Source of the DNA: Cyanidium caldarium
Taxonomy: Eukaryota > Rhodophyta > Bangiophyceae > Cyanidiales > Cyanidiaceae
Length of the DNA: 64,000 bases
Direction of reading: 5' to 3'
Assembly: GCA_026184775.1 (NCBI GenBank)
Contig: JANCYW010000001.1
Span: 558,001 to 622,000 of the forward strand
Numbering within the stretch: position 1 is the first letter of the stretch; the number at the start of each line of letters is the position of its first letter. Below, piece after piece: positions 47,465 through 57,116 of the stretch. A model generated the notes under the pieces. The model worked only from the letters and a program-made list of their open reading frames with translations. It was not told the origin of the DNA and searched no databases. The position numbers and the translations under genes were made by a program.

Positions 47465-48499
47465 ATGCGGGTCCATCGGGTGGGTTCTCTGACCCGCCTC
47501 GCTCCCATGCGACGCGCTCCGGTGCGAACATGCAATCCGCGACCCCGACAGCGCCGCCGGGGCACCAGCACCTCTCCGCCTTTTCATTCTTCCGTCGACG
47601 CCGAGCAGCTGCGGCGCTTTGACGCGTACAGCGGCTCGTGGTGGTCGGCGGGCGGTCCGGCGTCGCTGTTGGCGCGTATGAACCCGTGCCGTGTCTCCTT
47701 CATACGCCGGTGTATCGAACGGTACGGAATACGTCCGTCGTCGGCAACCACACCACTGGATACCCCGCTGGCTGGTGTACGCGTGCTGGATGTCGGCTGC
47801 GGCGGTGGGCTGGTGAGCGAGCCGTTGGCGCGCTTGGGCGCGCAGGTCACCGGGTTGGATGCGTCCGCCGAGGCCATCGCCGTAGCCCGCGCTCGCCAAG
47901 AGCAGTTGCGACAGCTGGTGGCGAATGCGGAGGGAGCAGAGGTGTCGGTGTCGGCTACCGTGCGACGGCAACTGCAACCGTTGCAGTACCGCGTCGGGAC
48001 CCTAGAATCCTATTTGGAGGGTGATTCCATGGCCAGCTCGGCTGACCGAGCACCGGCACCCACACCACCGGCGCCAGTGGATGTGTTGACGGCGTTGGAG
48101 ATCGTGGAGCATGTCACCGCTCCGCGCGCCTTTCTACAGAATGCGGCCCGCGCGCTGCGTCCCGGCGGACTGCTCATCCTGTCCACCATCGACCGCTCGG
48201 CGGCAGCGTACGTGGGCGGCATCCTGGTGGCGGAGTATGTGCTGGGGGTGGTACCGCGGGGCACGCACGATTGGCGGCGGTTTATACAGCCGGAGGAGAT
48301 GTGTGAGGCGCTGCTCAGCCTGCACTGCGCCGAAACGGATGCTGAGGATGCATCGGGCACGGCACCGTCAGCACCGCGTATGGAGGTGTTGGAGATGGCC
48401 GGCCTGGTGCCGGATTGGCGCACGGGCGCTTTCCGCCTCTCCGCCAACACCAGCGTCAACTACATTCTCGCCGCCCGACGCGTGAACGATTTCGACTGA
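47465..48499 (+). CDS. COQ3: COQ3-like ubiquinone biosynthesis O-methyltransferase
   Basis: A 344-residue SAM-dependent methyltransferase that O-methylates intermediates of ubiquinone synthesis in mitochondria. The N-terminus (MRVHRVGSLTRLAPMRRAPV...) is Arg-rich, with no acidic residues for ~40 positions: a good presequence. Family marks follow: WWSAGGPASLLARMNPCRVSF, motif [21 protein letters not shown] near residue 107, GLDAS, then ALEIVEHV and PGGLLILSTIDRSAAAYVGGI, WRRFIQPEEM and the ending VNYILAARR. An ATG at 47279 opens the same frame and would add ~60 residues; the ATG at 47465 gives the usual length and leaves a 299-base spacer to the asparaginase gene. Confidence 0.92.
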   Translation: MRVHRVGSLTRLAPMRRAPVRTCNPRPRQRRRGTSTSPPFHSSVDAEQLRRFDAYSGSWWSAGGPASLLARMNPCRVSFIRRCIERYGIRPSSATTPLDTPLAGVRVLDVGCGGGLVSEPLARLGAQVTGLDASAEAIAVARARQEQLRQLVANAEGAEVSVSATVRRQLQPLQYRVGTLESYLEGDSMASSADRAPAPTPPAPVDVLTALEIVEHVTAPRAFLQNAARALRPGGLLILSTIDRSAAAYVGGILVAEYVLGVVPRGTHDWRRFIQPEEMCEALLSLHCAETDAEDASGTAPSAPRMEVLEMAGLVPDWRTGAFRLSANTSVNYILAARRVNDFD

Positions 48500-48563
48500 A
48501 AGAGAGCGGGGAGGCATTGCGCAATCCCCTCATCCCTGCACAGATGCCCCCATTTCCGCATGC

Positions 48564-49358
48564 CTATCGCACACCCTGTATCGTTCGGGTCGGCAGCAAG
48601 GGCGCCGTGGCCTTGAGCAGTGCTCGCACCAGGCGCGCGGTCTGGCGGCGGTCCATCCGCTCGCTCGCCAGAATCGCGTTGCGCACCAGGATGGTCACCG
48701 GCGCCGCGTCACTATCCACCCACACGCGCCCGTTGATCCCGATGGCGATCTCGAAGGCCACCTGGCGCCCCAACTCCTCCAGCACCGCACACGGACGTTG
48801 TCGTAAGCGGCGCGTCAGCGTCGGCGACACGGCAAACAGGGTGCCGCCGCAAAGCGGCCCGAACGGACACTCGCCCGTCACCCAGCTCTTGTTGCTGCCC
48901 GGCGCGGTGCACGACAACTCCCCATCGCATTGTCGGCGTTCGGTGGGCACTTGCACCACCCGCGCGTACACGACATCGCCCGCGTGCAAGTGCGGTCGGT
49001 TGCGTTTGGTGGCGCCCGCAAACGCCAACGCCGGCAGCAGTGCCCCGGCCGCCGCACCCATATCCACCCGGTACAATTCGCCACCCAACCGTTCCGTGAT
49101 CACCGCCACCACCTCGTCGCCCACGCACGGCACGTACCGTCGCTGCGACGTCTCCACTCGCAACTGCGGCGTCTTGCGAAAACGCCCCGCGGCGGTGGCC
49201 ACCACAGACGTCGCCGGCATCGCTTCCCTCCCACCGAGTCGCACCCCCGGCCCGAGTCGCAACGGCTTGCTGGCCTCTGGCACACGCTCTACATCGCTCA
49301 CCACCACATCACCGGGGTACACGGGCTCCCCGTCGCGCACCGGGAAGACATCCATCAT
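48564..49358 (-). CDS. RRP40: RNA exosome subunit RRP40 (EXOSC3)
   Basis: A 264-residue cap subunit of the RNA exosome, acting in nuclear and cytoplasmic 3'-5' RNA decay and rRNA processing. Its N-terminal PVYPGDVV, the S1 domain (CVGDEVVAVITERLGGELY ... RNRPHLHAGDVVYARVV) and the KH part (CPFGPLCGGTLFAVSPTLTR; FEIAIGINGRVWV) are in the family order. Human EXOSC3 is 275 residues and yeast Rrp40 is 240, so the ATG at 49358 or 49355 is the likely start. The frame is open further to ATGs at 49502 and 49535, which would leave only 15 bases to the UTP14 stop and add atypical sequence. Confidence 0.92.
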   Translation of the reverse strand: MMDVFPVRDGEPVYPGDVVVSDVERVPEASKPLRLGPGVRLGGREAMPATSVVATAAGRFRKTPQLRVETSQRRYVPCVGDEVVAVITERLGGELYRVDMGAAAGALLPALAFAGATKRNRPHLHAGDVVYARVVQVPTERRQCDGELSCTAPGSNKSWVTGECPFGPLCGGTLFAVSPTLTRRLRQRPCAVLEELGRQVAFEIAIGINGRVWVDSDAAPVTILVRNAILASERMDRRQTARLVRALLKATAPLLPTRTIQGVR

Positions 49359-49550
49359 CCGGCGCGTCGGTGGGGAGCGCGCGACACGCACCGCCCGCGA
49401 TCGTGTGCACGCGACGGGGACGGGAACGGGAGAGGGAGAGGGAGAGACGGTTTTCCGCGCGGCATCGACGCGTGACGGGTGCATGAAAAGACCGTAGGAC
49501 ATGGCGACAGACACTCCCATATGCCATTTACGCATGCCCTCGCGCTCGCC

Positions 49551-52142
49551 TCATTGGGGTAGTCGCAACGAGGGTATGGGCACGCCGCGGTCAGCACGCA
49601 CCGGCGGGCGCACCAGTCGGTGATGCACGCGGACGGGCACCCATTCGCGACCGAGCGGGGTGCCGCCCACGGTCGCCGCCTCGTATTGTTCGGCGGTCTG
49701 GAACGGCACGGGCGGCTGTCGGATTTGGAGGGCGTCGGCGGCGGCTCGAATGCGGCGCTCAGAGAGCAGCACGTGGCCCGCATGGCGATCGCGTCGACGG
49801 GCGATGGCTTGGGCGCGGGCGCGCTCTGTCGCCAGCCGCTTCCGCCTCATGAAGGTGTTCTCGCGCATCACCAAACCGTCGCCGGCCCACTGACCCCAGC
49901 CGGGGAGGATGTCGTCGGTGGGCGGCGGGGCGTCGGCCAGCTCGCCGATCTGCTCCTCGGCGGCGGCCGCTTTGCGGGCGGCGAATTCGGCCTCGTCTTC
50001 GGGCAGGGCGCCGGCGCCAGCAAACGCCAGCTGTCGCCACTGTCGTTGCTCATCGGTCGATGCATCGGTGGGTACGGCGTCGACCGGAGGATGATGTTTG
50101 GCGGGTGTGACGATGCGCGCATCCTCGGGAGGCCCGCTGCCATCGTCGCAATCGTCGCGGGCATTCGCGTCCTGTGTCTCCGCGTCCTTCTCAGGTTGCG
50201 ATACCGAAGCTGGCTGCAACCAGGGATTCTCCGGCTGGACTGTCGGCTGCGACGGTGACTTGAAGGTGCGTGCCGCGCCACCATCTGTGTTCCAAGTCGA
50301 AGCTGCCATCTGTTGCTCCGCCTCTGCGGGCATCTCCCGCATCCTGCGTCGTGATACCTCTCCGGCATCTCTCTCTGCCAACACCGATGCGCCGGCCCAT
50401 GACACGGCGCTCGCTCTCGCGGCCTCGCCATCGTCGGCAACTCGCCCCTCGGCCACTTTTTCCTCTCTGTCCGAATGCTCCGACGAGCTCTCCGTCGCCG
50501 CCGCCGCTGCCGCTCCGCCAAACGTCCGCCGCCCGGGTATATCCGCTTTCCCTCTCCGGTCCCCTTCCGCCACCTCCTCCTCCGACGGTTCCATTTGCTC
50601 CAGCGCCGCATTGCGATCCCGCTCCAGTGCCCTGCGCATGAACGGCAGCTGCAGCAAGCCGGCGCCGGCCGGCCGTTGTCCCCGCAACGCCTCCATCGGC
50701 AGCGCCAAGTTTGACTCCAGTGCCCTCTCCTCTCCTTCCCCCTCCTCCTCCTCCTCCTCCTCATCCCACTCACCCTCCTCCGCCCCCCAGAAGCGACTCG
50801 CCCGCCGTCGTAGCTCCTCACCGCGCCGCACCTGTTCCTGCAGGGCAGCGCGCGTGCCCTCATCCCATTGTGCATGCCCGCGGTGCAACTGCCGCTGCAC
50901 CCAGCGACTGGTGTTGCGATGCCGCTGCGTGGTTCGCTCCAGCGCTCGCTGCCGCTCCCGTCGTTGTGCCCGTGCCAACAGCTCCTGCTTCACCAAAGCC
51001 ACCTCCTCCGCGTCGCCACCCTCGCCCGCAGTACCGGCCGCCACCAGGCTGGCCAGCAACTCCTCCTGCTCCCGCTCGTGCAACTGCCGCGCGTGCTCCT
51101 GGCGCCGCTTTTGCATCTTGCGAAACGCCTTGCTCTTCACGCGTTTCACGCGCTTCGCTTTGCGCTCGTAATAGAACAGCAGGCTGCGCATTTTGGCCAG
51201 TTCCCCGCGCCGCCGCTCCACCTCCTCGCGCGTCAAGCGATTCAGCGCCAACTGCTCCGTCGCGCTTACCTCACGCTCATCCCGCACGCCCTGTTGCTGC
51301 AACGCGCTCGCCACCTGTCGCTCTAGCGGCGTCTCCGGCACATGATGCTCCGGTGCGATCACCATCGGCGCCGGTCCGGCCACCTCTCGGGTCGTGCCCG
51401 CCGCATCTGGGCGGTGCGGCGGCAGCGGGAACGAGACGTGATGGGCTTCGGCCACGCGACGCACCAGCGGCTGCCACTTGGCCGCCGCCTGTTGGGTGGC
51501 TCGCCCGGCCTCGCGCTCGCGAATGCGCTCCGCGGCTTGTCGATGAAGCGGCGCCGCCAGTCGTTGCCGCGCACTCCGCTGCTCCAGCCGCTCTAGGTGA
51601 CGCTTGAGGGTGCTGTGATGCACGTCGTGTTCCGGCAGGCTGGCGAGGAAATCCGTGAGGTCGGCGGCGGATGCGGTGGATGCGAGCGGTTGTTCGCGAC
51701 CTACACCCCGCACCTCCTCCACCCAGCGCGCACGATTGGGCGCGTGCCCGAGGATGTTTTCCAGCAGCGCCTCGGGCAGTGCCGAGTCTGTCGGGGGCAC
51801 CGCGTCGCTGGAGTGCCCGAGCGGCTCATCGTCACTCTGAGCGTCGCTGTCCTCGTCCGTCATACCCCGCATTAAGATCCGCTCATACTCTTCCATCCGT
51901 GCAGCAGACTGTGGTTCCGTCGTCTCGGTCGATTCCTCTTGCGACGGGGCAGTCTCGTGCGAAGTGGCGCTGGGAGTCGATTCCGAGGCCGCCGCCGCGG
52001 TCGGCCGTGACGGTCGACCCATCGACCCAAACAACTCATCCTCAACTCTCAACGCCTCCATGGTGCGGATGTTTTTGTGCACATCTCTCTTCGCGCTCTT
52101 TCTTATTGATCGACTCGACGGGCTCACCATTCCACTCCTCAT
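49551..52142 (-). CDS. UTP14: UTP14, SSU processome component
   Basis: An 863-residue protein of the small-subunit processome that activates the DHR1 helicase in 18S rRNA maturation. The signature lies at ~317-345 (KMRSLLFYYERKAKRVKRVK and SKAFRKM). The basic, Arg/Glu-rich helix array and a long acidic stretch follow, then near residue 749 LPGWGQWAG. The ending 'VPFQTAEQYEAATVGGTPLGREWVP' is the family C-terminus. Several Ser/Glu-rich disordered insertions separate these blocks. The ATG at 52142 is the first in frame; a start at 52061 is also possible. It is the middle gene of the RRP40-UTP14-SKI3 series. Confidence 0.93.
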   Translation of the reverse strand: MRSGMVSPSSRSIRKSAKRDVHKNIRTMEALRVEDELFGSMGRPSRPTAAAASESTPSATSHETAPSQEESTETTEPQSAARMEEYERILMRGMTDEDSDAQSDDEPLGHSSDAVPPTDSALPEALLENILGHAPNRARWVEEVRGVGREQPLASTASAADLTDFLASLPEHDVHHSTLKRHLERLEQRSARQRLAAPLHRQAAERIREREAGRATQQAAAKWQPLVRRVAEAHHVSFPLPPHRPDAAGTTREVAGPAPMVIAPEHHVPETPLERQVASALQQQGVRDEREVSATEQLALNRLTREEVERRRGELAKMRSLLFYYERKAKRVKRVKSKAFRKMQKRRQEHARQLHEREQEELLASLVAAGTAGEGGDAEEVALVKQELLARAQRRERQRALERTTQRHRNTSRWVQRQLHRGHAQWDEGTRAALQEQVRRGEELRRRASRFWGAEEGEWDEEEEEEEGEGEERALESNLALPMEALRGQRPAGAGLLQLPFMRRALERDRNAALEQMEPSEEEVAEGDRRGKADIPGRRTFGGAAAAAATESSSEHSDREEKVAEGRVADDGEAARASAVSWAGASVLAERDAGEVSRRRMREMPAEAEQQMAASTWNTDGGAARTFKSPSQPTVQPENPWLQPASVSQPEKDAETQDANARDDCDDGSGPPEDARIVTPAKHHPPVDAVPTDASTDEQRQWRQLAFAGAGALPEDEAEFAARKAAAAEEQIGELADAPPPTDDILPGWGQWAGDGLVMRENTFMRRKRLATERARAQAIARRRDRHAGHVLLSERRIRAAADALQIRQPPVPFQTAEQYEAATVGGTPLGREWVPVRVHHRLVRPPVRADRGVPIPSLRLPQ

Positions 52143-52297
52143 CTTCGCACGCGCCCCGCATGCCCGAACCGAAACACCGCCAGACCGCCGGTGGACGTGG
52201 CGCGCCCTCCCGCCGATCGGGCGTTTCCAGCACGCCTCGATACGCGAGGCTGGTCAGAGATGTGCTTCGACGCGAGGGACACCACAAATGTTTCCCT

Positions 52298-55200
52298 TTA
52301 CATCGGGTCACGCAGCTGTTGCAGCCGCTGGGTGTCCCGCGCCAGGTCGGGAAATCGGTGCACATACTCCAGCCACTCCCTATCCGACTGACATGCTCGC
52401 TCTTGCGAGGATGCCGCCCGTTGGCGGCGAGCCGCCATCTCCATCTGCAACTGCCGCGCATATTGACATAGTGTTGCCGGTAGCGTCTCTGCGCCAATTC
52501 CCGGCGCCAACGCTGTGCCTGCATTCTCCCGTTCACCTACCACACAGGGCAGTGCGCGATCCCACAGCGACAAGTGGGCGGCGGCGGTGGCCATATCGTC
52601 CGCTGCTCCCTCTGTCGTGCACGTCTGCAGGTAGGTGCGTGCTGCGTGAAAGGCGGCGAACGCGTCAGGATGTCGATGCGTGACTGCCATCTCGTAGTAT
52701 CGCCGTGCCTCGATCATGCGCCCCAGGGCGCACTCCAGCACCAGTCCCATGACCGCCGAGCCGTCGACGGCGGCATCGTGGTGCGCCTCCAGCCAGCGCA
52801 ACGCCCGCATCGTGGCAGCTGCGTGCGTTTGTTCTGCATGCCGCCCGTCGGGTTTGCCGAACAAGAGCGTCAGTGCCAGAATGCGCACAACGTCGGGCGA
52901 ACGCTGCGCACCGCCCTCGTCCAGCAGGCCCAGCTCGGCGACATCCACCGCGTTCAACGCGCCGGCGCTGGCCAGCGCGGCGCAGAGAAAATGCCACAAC
53001 GGACGCCGTTCCGTCGGCGGCAGCTGACGTGCGGTATCGCGTATGGTCTGCAACGCCACCCGCGGAGAGGGGCGCGGTATGGTGTGATCGCAGTTGTTGT
53101 CGGCCTGGAGAAATTGTACCATGGCCTGATACGCTCGTGCGACCGGATTGGCCGTCGCCTCGTGCCAACGCCCAAGCCATTCAGACGCTTCGATGAACAG
53201 TCGGTCGGTCACCGCGCACGCCGTATGCACTTGTTGTCGCTTCTCGTTATCCTCCTCATCACCGAAGCCTCGGCGCTGCAGTGCTCGGCGCAGCAGCGAC
53301 AGGGCAATACATTCCAGCAACGCCGCCGACTCGGGCAAGCATCGCTGCGCCCGCAGCAGCGCTCGCGTCTCCGCCGCATAGGCGGTGAGCGAGGCGCGGC
53401 GCTGACCGAGATCGCTGAGTGACTCTGCGTGAATCGCGTGCACCTGCGCCAGTGCCGTGAGCAACCACGCCTCCACACGGCGCCATGTCACCGAACATAC
53501 ATCGTCTTGTTCATCTTCCAAGTGCCCAGACGCTTCTCCAGCTTCTACCGTCCGCATCTGCGACTTCACCCATTCCAGCGCTGCGATGCCCTCAGCGGCG
53601 CGACCCAGTTGCGCCAGGATCGGTGCCAGCGCAACCGCCACGCGCATTCCCGACAAAAAAGAGGTGGTGTTCCACGACGACGCGTTCCAGTGCTGGCGCC
53701 AAAAGGCCCAGCTCTTCTCCAACGCCCGACACGCCGACACCACCTTGCCCTGCTGGCGATAGGCGATGCCCAGCCAGTACCATAAGCGCGCGTAAACCAT
53801 CTCGGCCACCGGCTCGCCCTCCAAGGCCCGCAAACACGTCTGCAGTGCGGAGGTCGCATCCGCATAGCGATGCCAATCCATGTAGACGTTGCCCAACGCG
53901 AGCCAGGCCCAGGGCAGCATCCGCGCCGAGGCACCCACCGCCTCCAAGCACAGCCGTTCGGCGCGTTGCAACACACTCTGCACCGCGCGATAATCACCGA
54001 CCATGCTGTACGCTGCCCGCATCCTGCCATACTCTTGCAACAGCAGGCGGCATGCCACCGGATGCCCGCGTTCCAGTTCCCGCCCGTGCTCCAAACACCG
54101 AATGGCGATGCGGTATTGTCGCTGCTGCCCGGCCTCCGCGCTCGTTGCGTTAAGGTTACTCCACGGGTGGTGGTCTCGCACGTGACTGCGTTGCAGTAGC
54201 GCTTGTCCGAGGACTACGTGCGCCTCGGCGAAATAGGGATCGGCCTCGATAGCCCGGACCAACGCATCGCAAGCCGAGTCCATGGCAGTGTCATCCGCAG
54301 CTGAGGACTCTCTCCCGTGCTGGCGATGACGCCCTAGCGCCAACCACAACTCCGCTTGGATGCGACACGGTGAACCGAGCGTCCGCTCCGCCCCGAGCAA
54401 TAAGAGTTCCAGCGGTGTGCTGCATGAGCGTGCGTCGGTCGTTGTCGGTGTTGCTGCGGTGCGGCGCGCTGCCATCGCTTCCAGTTGGGATAAGTGTCGC
54501 TGGCTGTCGCACTCACCCTGAGAACGGGACGCATCCTCCCACTCGATGTGATGCACAATGGCCCACACGTCGCCGGGATCGATTTGCAGCAGCTCTTGCA
54601 GTGCCGCCTGGGCGCCGCTGCGAGCTTTGACGTCCTCCTCACCGCCCGCAGCAGACATTGCGTGGTAGGTCTGCGCCGTCCAACGCAGCGCCCACTGCAG
54701 CAGCGGGTCGACGCGAGTCATCACATGGGTCGCGGCGCTGCGTACAGCGCGCAACTTGGTGGCTGCGTCATGCAACGACGCTGCCGCCGCCATCCACTCT
54801 CCCAGATGGAAGCGGGCAACGCCCTGCGCCAATTCAAGTGCCGCCAGAGCACACCGATACGCGGCCAGCGGCGATGCGCGGTTGGCGATGCGGGCGGTTG
54901 CACGCGGCGCCATCGACACGACGGTGCTCCATTCTTGACGTTCCAGGCGGATGCCGATGGCCAGTAGATCATTGGCGACGCTGGCGCCACTTGTATCAAC
55001 GTCGGTTACCAGATTCACACGCCGCAGGTGGAATCGCAGGTGCGCCGACCATATCGCTCGGGCAGTGGCCGTTGCCTGGGGATCGTACGGACACAGGTGC
55101 AGCAGGCGCAGCGCCAGCCGCAAGCGTTCCGTGTCGGTCAGCGGCACTTCCGCATCTTCCTCCAACAAACGCAGCAATGCCGCCATGGCCGGTGCGTCTC

Positions 55201-55912
55201 CGCGTTGTACCTCCGCCTGCAGATGCGGCACCAGCTGTTCAGCCACTGACCACCGCCGCAGCGCCAGCCACTTGATCTGCTGCAGACGTCGCCGCACCTC
55301 CTCGCTCAGCGCATTTCCCGCCTCGCCGGCAGCATCCACCACCTGCACCATGGACTGGCAGGCTTGCGGCACCATCAGATGCGCGCACGCCGCCATCGCC
55401 TCCCACACGGAGAGCAGCGCCGCATTCACGTTTTCGCCATCCCATTCCGCTTGCCATGTCACCGCCTGGACGTCCTCGGCAGTGATCCCATCCGCCTTTC
55501 CCACGCTATCGACCAGTGCCCGGCACAGCTGCATTTGCCGCTCCCGCACCCGTCGCCGGCCGTCGATATCGTCCACCGCCGGTAACAACACCTCACACGC
55601 CCGCAACGCCAGTCGCAGCTCCCGCGCATCGCTCACGCTCGTCTCATCCTTCACCGCCTCCAGTATCCCCCGCCACGCCAACGCCTCCCTCTCGTTCACC
55701 TGTATCGCCCGCTCGTACGCCTGCAGCGCCCGTTGCCGCTCTCCGCGTCCCGCCGCCGCCGCCCCCACCAGCACCCACGCGTGGTAGTTACCACGGTCCG
55801 CTTGCAACACCTCCCGCGCCCGTCGCAACGTCTCATCGTACTCTCCGGCCTTCAGAGCACTCTTGGCTTCTTTCAGTAACCGTCTATGGTCCTCCTTGCC
55901 GATGGCGTGCAT
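52298..55912 (-). CDS. SKI3: SKI3/TTC37-like tetratricopeptide protein of the SKI complex
   Basis: A 1204-residue superhelical TPR protein. The first repeats (LLKEAKSALKAGEYDETLRRA, then ADRGNYHAWVLVGAAAAGRG and RQRALQAYERAIQVNEREALAWRG) match the opening of SKI3/TTC37, the scaffold that joins the SKI2 helicase and SKI8 and feeds RNA to the cytoplasmic exosome. More TPRs occur at several places (e.g. DPYFAEAHVVLGQALLQRS; ARMLPWAWLALGNVYMDWHR). The C-terminal ~300 residues are helical and include the region expected to bind SKI2/SKI8. Slightly shorter than human TTC37. The ATG at 55912 begins MHAIGKEDHRRLLKEA and leaves 172 bases to the divergent neighbour. Confidence 0.85.
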   Translation of the reverse strand: MHAIGKEDHRRLLKEAKSALKAGEYDETLRRAREVLQADRGNYHAWVLVGAAAAGRGERQRALQAYERAIQVNEREALAWRGILEAVKDETSVSDARELRLALRACEVLLPAVDDIDGRRRVRERQMQLCRALVDSVGKADGITAEDVQAVTWQAEWDGENVNAALLSVWEAMAACAHLMVPQACQSMVQVVDAAGEAGNALSEEVRRRLQQIKWLALRRWSVAEQLVPHLQAEVQRGDAPAMAALLRLLEEDAEVPLTDTERLRLALRLLHLCPYDPQATATARAIWSAHLRFHLRRVNLVTDVDTSGASVANDLLAIGIRLERQEWSTVVSMAPRATARIANRASPLAAYRCALAALELAQGVARFHLGEWMAAAASLHDAATKLRAVRSAATHVMTRVDPLLQWALRWTAQTYHAMSAAGGEEDVKARSGAQAALQELLQIDPGDVWAIVHHIEWEDASRSQGECDSQRHLSQLEAMAARRTAATPTTTDARSCSTPLELLLLGAERTLGSPCRIQAELWLALGRHRQHGRESSAADDTAMDSACDALVRAIEADPYFAEAHVVLGQALLQRSHVRDHHPWSNLNATSAEAGQQRQYRIAIRCLEHGRELERGHPVACRLLLQEYGRMRAAYSMVGDYRAVQSVLQRAERLCLEAVGASARMLPWAWLALGNVYMDWHRYADATSALQTCLRALEGEPVAEMVYARLWYWLGIAYRQQGKVVSACRALEKSWAFWRQHWNASSWNTTSFLSGMRVAVALAPILAQLGRAAEGIAALEWVKSQMRTVEAGEASGHLEDEQDDVCSVTWRRVEAWLLTALAQVHAIHAESLSDLGQRRASLTAYAAETRALLRAQRCLPESAALLECIALSLLRRALQRRGFGDEEDNEKRQQVHTACAVTDRLFIEASEWLGRWHEATANPVARAYQAMVQFLQADNNCDHTIPRPSPRVALQTIRDTARQLPPTERRPLWHFLCAALASAGALNAVDVAELGLLDEGGAQRSPDVVRILALTLLFGKPDGRHAEQTHAAATMRALRWLEAHHDAAVDGSAVMGLVLECALGRMIEARRYYEMAVTHRHPDAFAAFHAARTYLQTCTTEGAADDMATAAAHLSLWDRALPCVVGERENAGTALAPGIGAETLPATLCQYARQLQMEMAARRQRAASSQERACQSDREWLEYVHRFPDLARDTQRLQQLRDPM

Positions 55913-56084
55913 CGGCAGCACGACTGCGGCGTTGTCGTCAGCCGCGGCGGTCGCTTTCGAATGCGGGCGCGCGCGCAGCGGATGTCGGCGGGCGCGACCT
56001 GCAGAGTCGGAGAGGACGTCTGGGAAGCACCGATGCGTATTCGAAGAGGTCACGGCCGAAGACAGCGGGAGCGAGAGGATCGAA

Positions 56085-57071
56085 ATGCCACCGACAGAGA
56101 GCGAGGACGGTATGAACGGTTTGGAGGTGTCGGAGAGCGGGCGCCAGTCCCAGCGGCGTGCGGGTAAGCGGTCGGCAGCTTTGCGTGTAGAACACTTTCT
56201 GGTGCGACTGCCGGCGGAAATCGACTGGAGCGAGTTGGACGGGGCACGGGCAGTGCTTGAGGGCGGCGAGGGGGCAGCGGATGCCGGGAGTCGTTGGCGC
56301 CTGCAGGCGCCAAAGGGAGGCGCCTGCTGGACGCTCCAGCTGGGGCGAGGAGGGAAGCCATCGGGAGGTGCGCCGGCGTCGACGCGCTTTGTATACTGTG
56401 CTTGCCTCGATGAGGCTAGCGAGGAGGAGATGTTCATCGATATGGACGGCGAGGCGTGGCTGTGCGCTGCGGAGACGGCGGTGGACGGGATGCCAGACGG
56501 TGCAGCGGCTTGGGGAGATGCACCGTCTACGAAAGTTGTCGACGATGGAAATGACGACGTTCCGCTGGAGCGGTGGATACCACGGCCGCAACCGGTGCCG
56601 GGCGGCGCGGCTGCCGCAGTCGAGCCACGCATCGAGACGCGATTGCCAGATGGCGAGCGGGAGCGATATCACGAGACGCGCGCGCGCGACCAGGAGTTGC
56701 TGGAGGAGACGCGTGCGGCGACAACCGTTTCCATACCCGCTGCCTCGATGGAGGAGTCTACCCACACAGAGGCAACGCCTGCGCCATCGTCATCCACAGC
56801 GCCATCAACGACGGCAATTGTCGTGGCATTTGACCCGGCGCAACATTTGCGCTCCAAGTATGTGGCGCGGTATGGGGCCAGGCGAAAAAAGTACACCCGC
56901 AAGATCCTCAAGCGCCCCCACAAGTACTTGGCGGTCACCGGTGGCGTGCCGGTGGCGGACGCTCGGCGCCACAAGATCCTGCAGCTGCAGTTACCGCGGG
57001 ACGACGCTGGCAGCTCTCACAAGAGGCAAAAACACCACAGACACCGAAGCGCAGCGGATGACGCTCGATAG
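56085..57071 (+). CDS. hypothetical basic, nuclear-looking protein
   Basis: A 328-residue protein from the ATG at 56085. A core at residues ~28-120 starts LRVEHFLVRLPAEIDWSELDG and includes a W-L-L strand pattern (RWRLQAPKGGACWTLQLG). It loosely resembles the 'VWLIKFPSNVDISKL' opening of the RNA polymerase I subunit A34/PAF49 group, but length and spacing differ, so this is only a hint. Residues 175-240 are disordered, and the C-terminal ~75 are strongly basic (YGARRKKYTRKILKRPHKY; HKRQKHHRHR). This fits a nuclear or nucleolar protein. Open sequence upstream of the ATG includes in-frame ATGs at 55902 and 55986, which overlap or crowd the SKI3 start. Confidence 0.65.
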   Translation: MPPTESEDGMNGLEVSESGRQSQRRAGKRSAALRVEHFLVRLPAEIDWSELDGARAVLEGGEGAADAGSRWRLQAPKGGACWTLQLGRGGKPSGGAPASTRFVYCACLDEASEEEMFIDMDGEAWLCAAETAVDGMPDGAAAWGDAPSTKVVDDGNDDVPLERWIPRPQPVPGGAAAAVEPRIETRLPDGERERYHETRARDQELLEETRAATTVSIPAASMEESTHTEATPAPSSSTAPSTTAIVVAFDPAQHLRSKYVARYGARRKKYTRKILKRPHKYLAVTGGVPVADARRHKILQLQLPRDDAGSSHKRQKHHRHRSAADDAR

Positions 57072-57116
57072 GTTCCCCTTTACACTGCGGCCCACACAAC
57101 GCGGGCTCCTCCATGT

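Noticed and set aside
55863-56084. Upstream extension of the basic protein gene overlapping the SKI3 start
   Set aside because: Starts with TTG and would overlap the SKI3 5' end; the ATG at 56085 avoids this.
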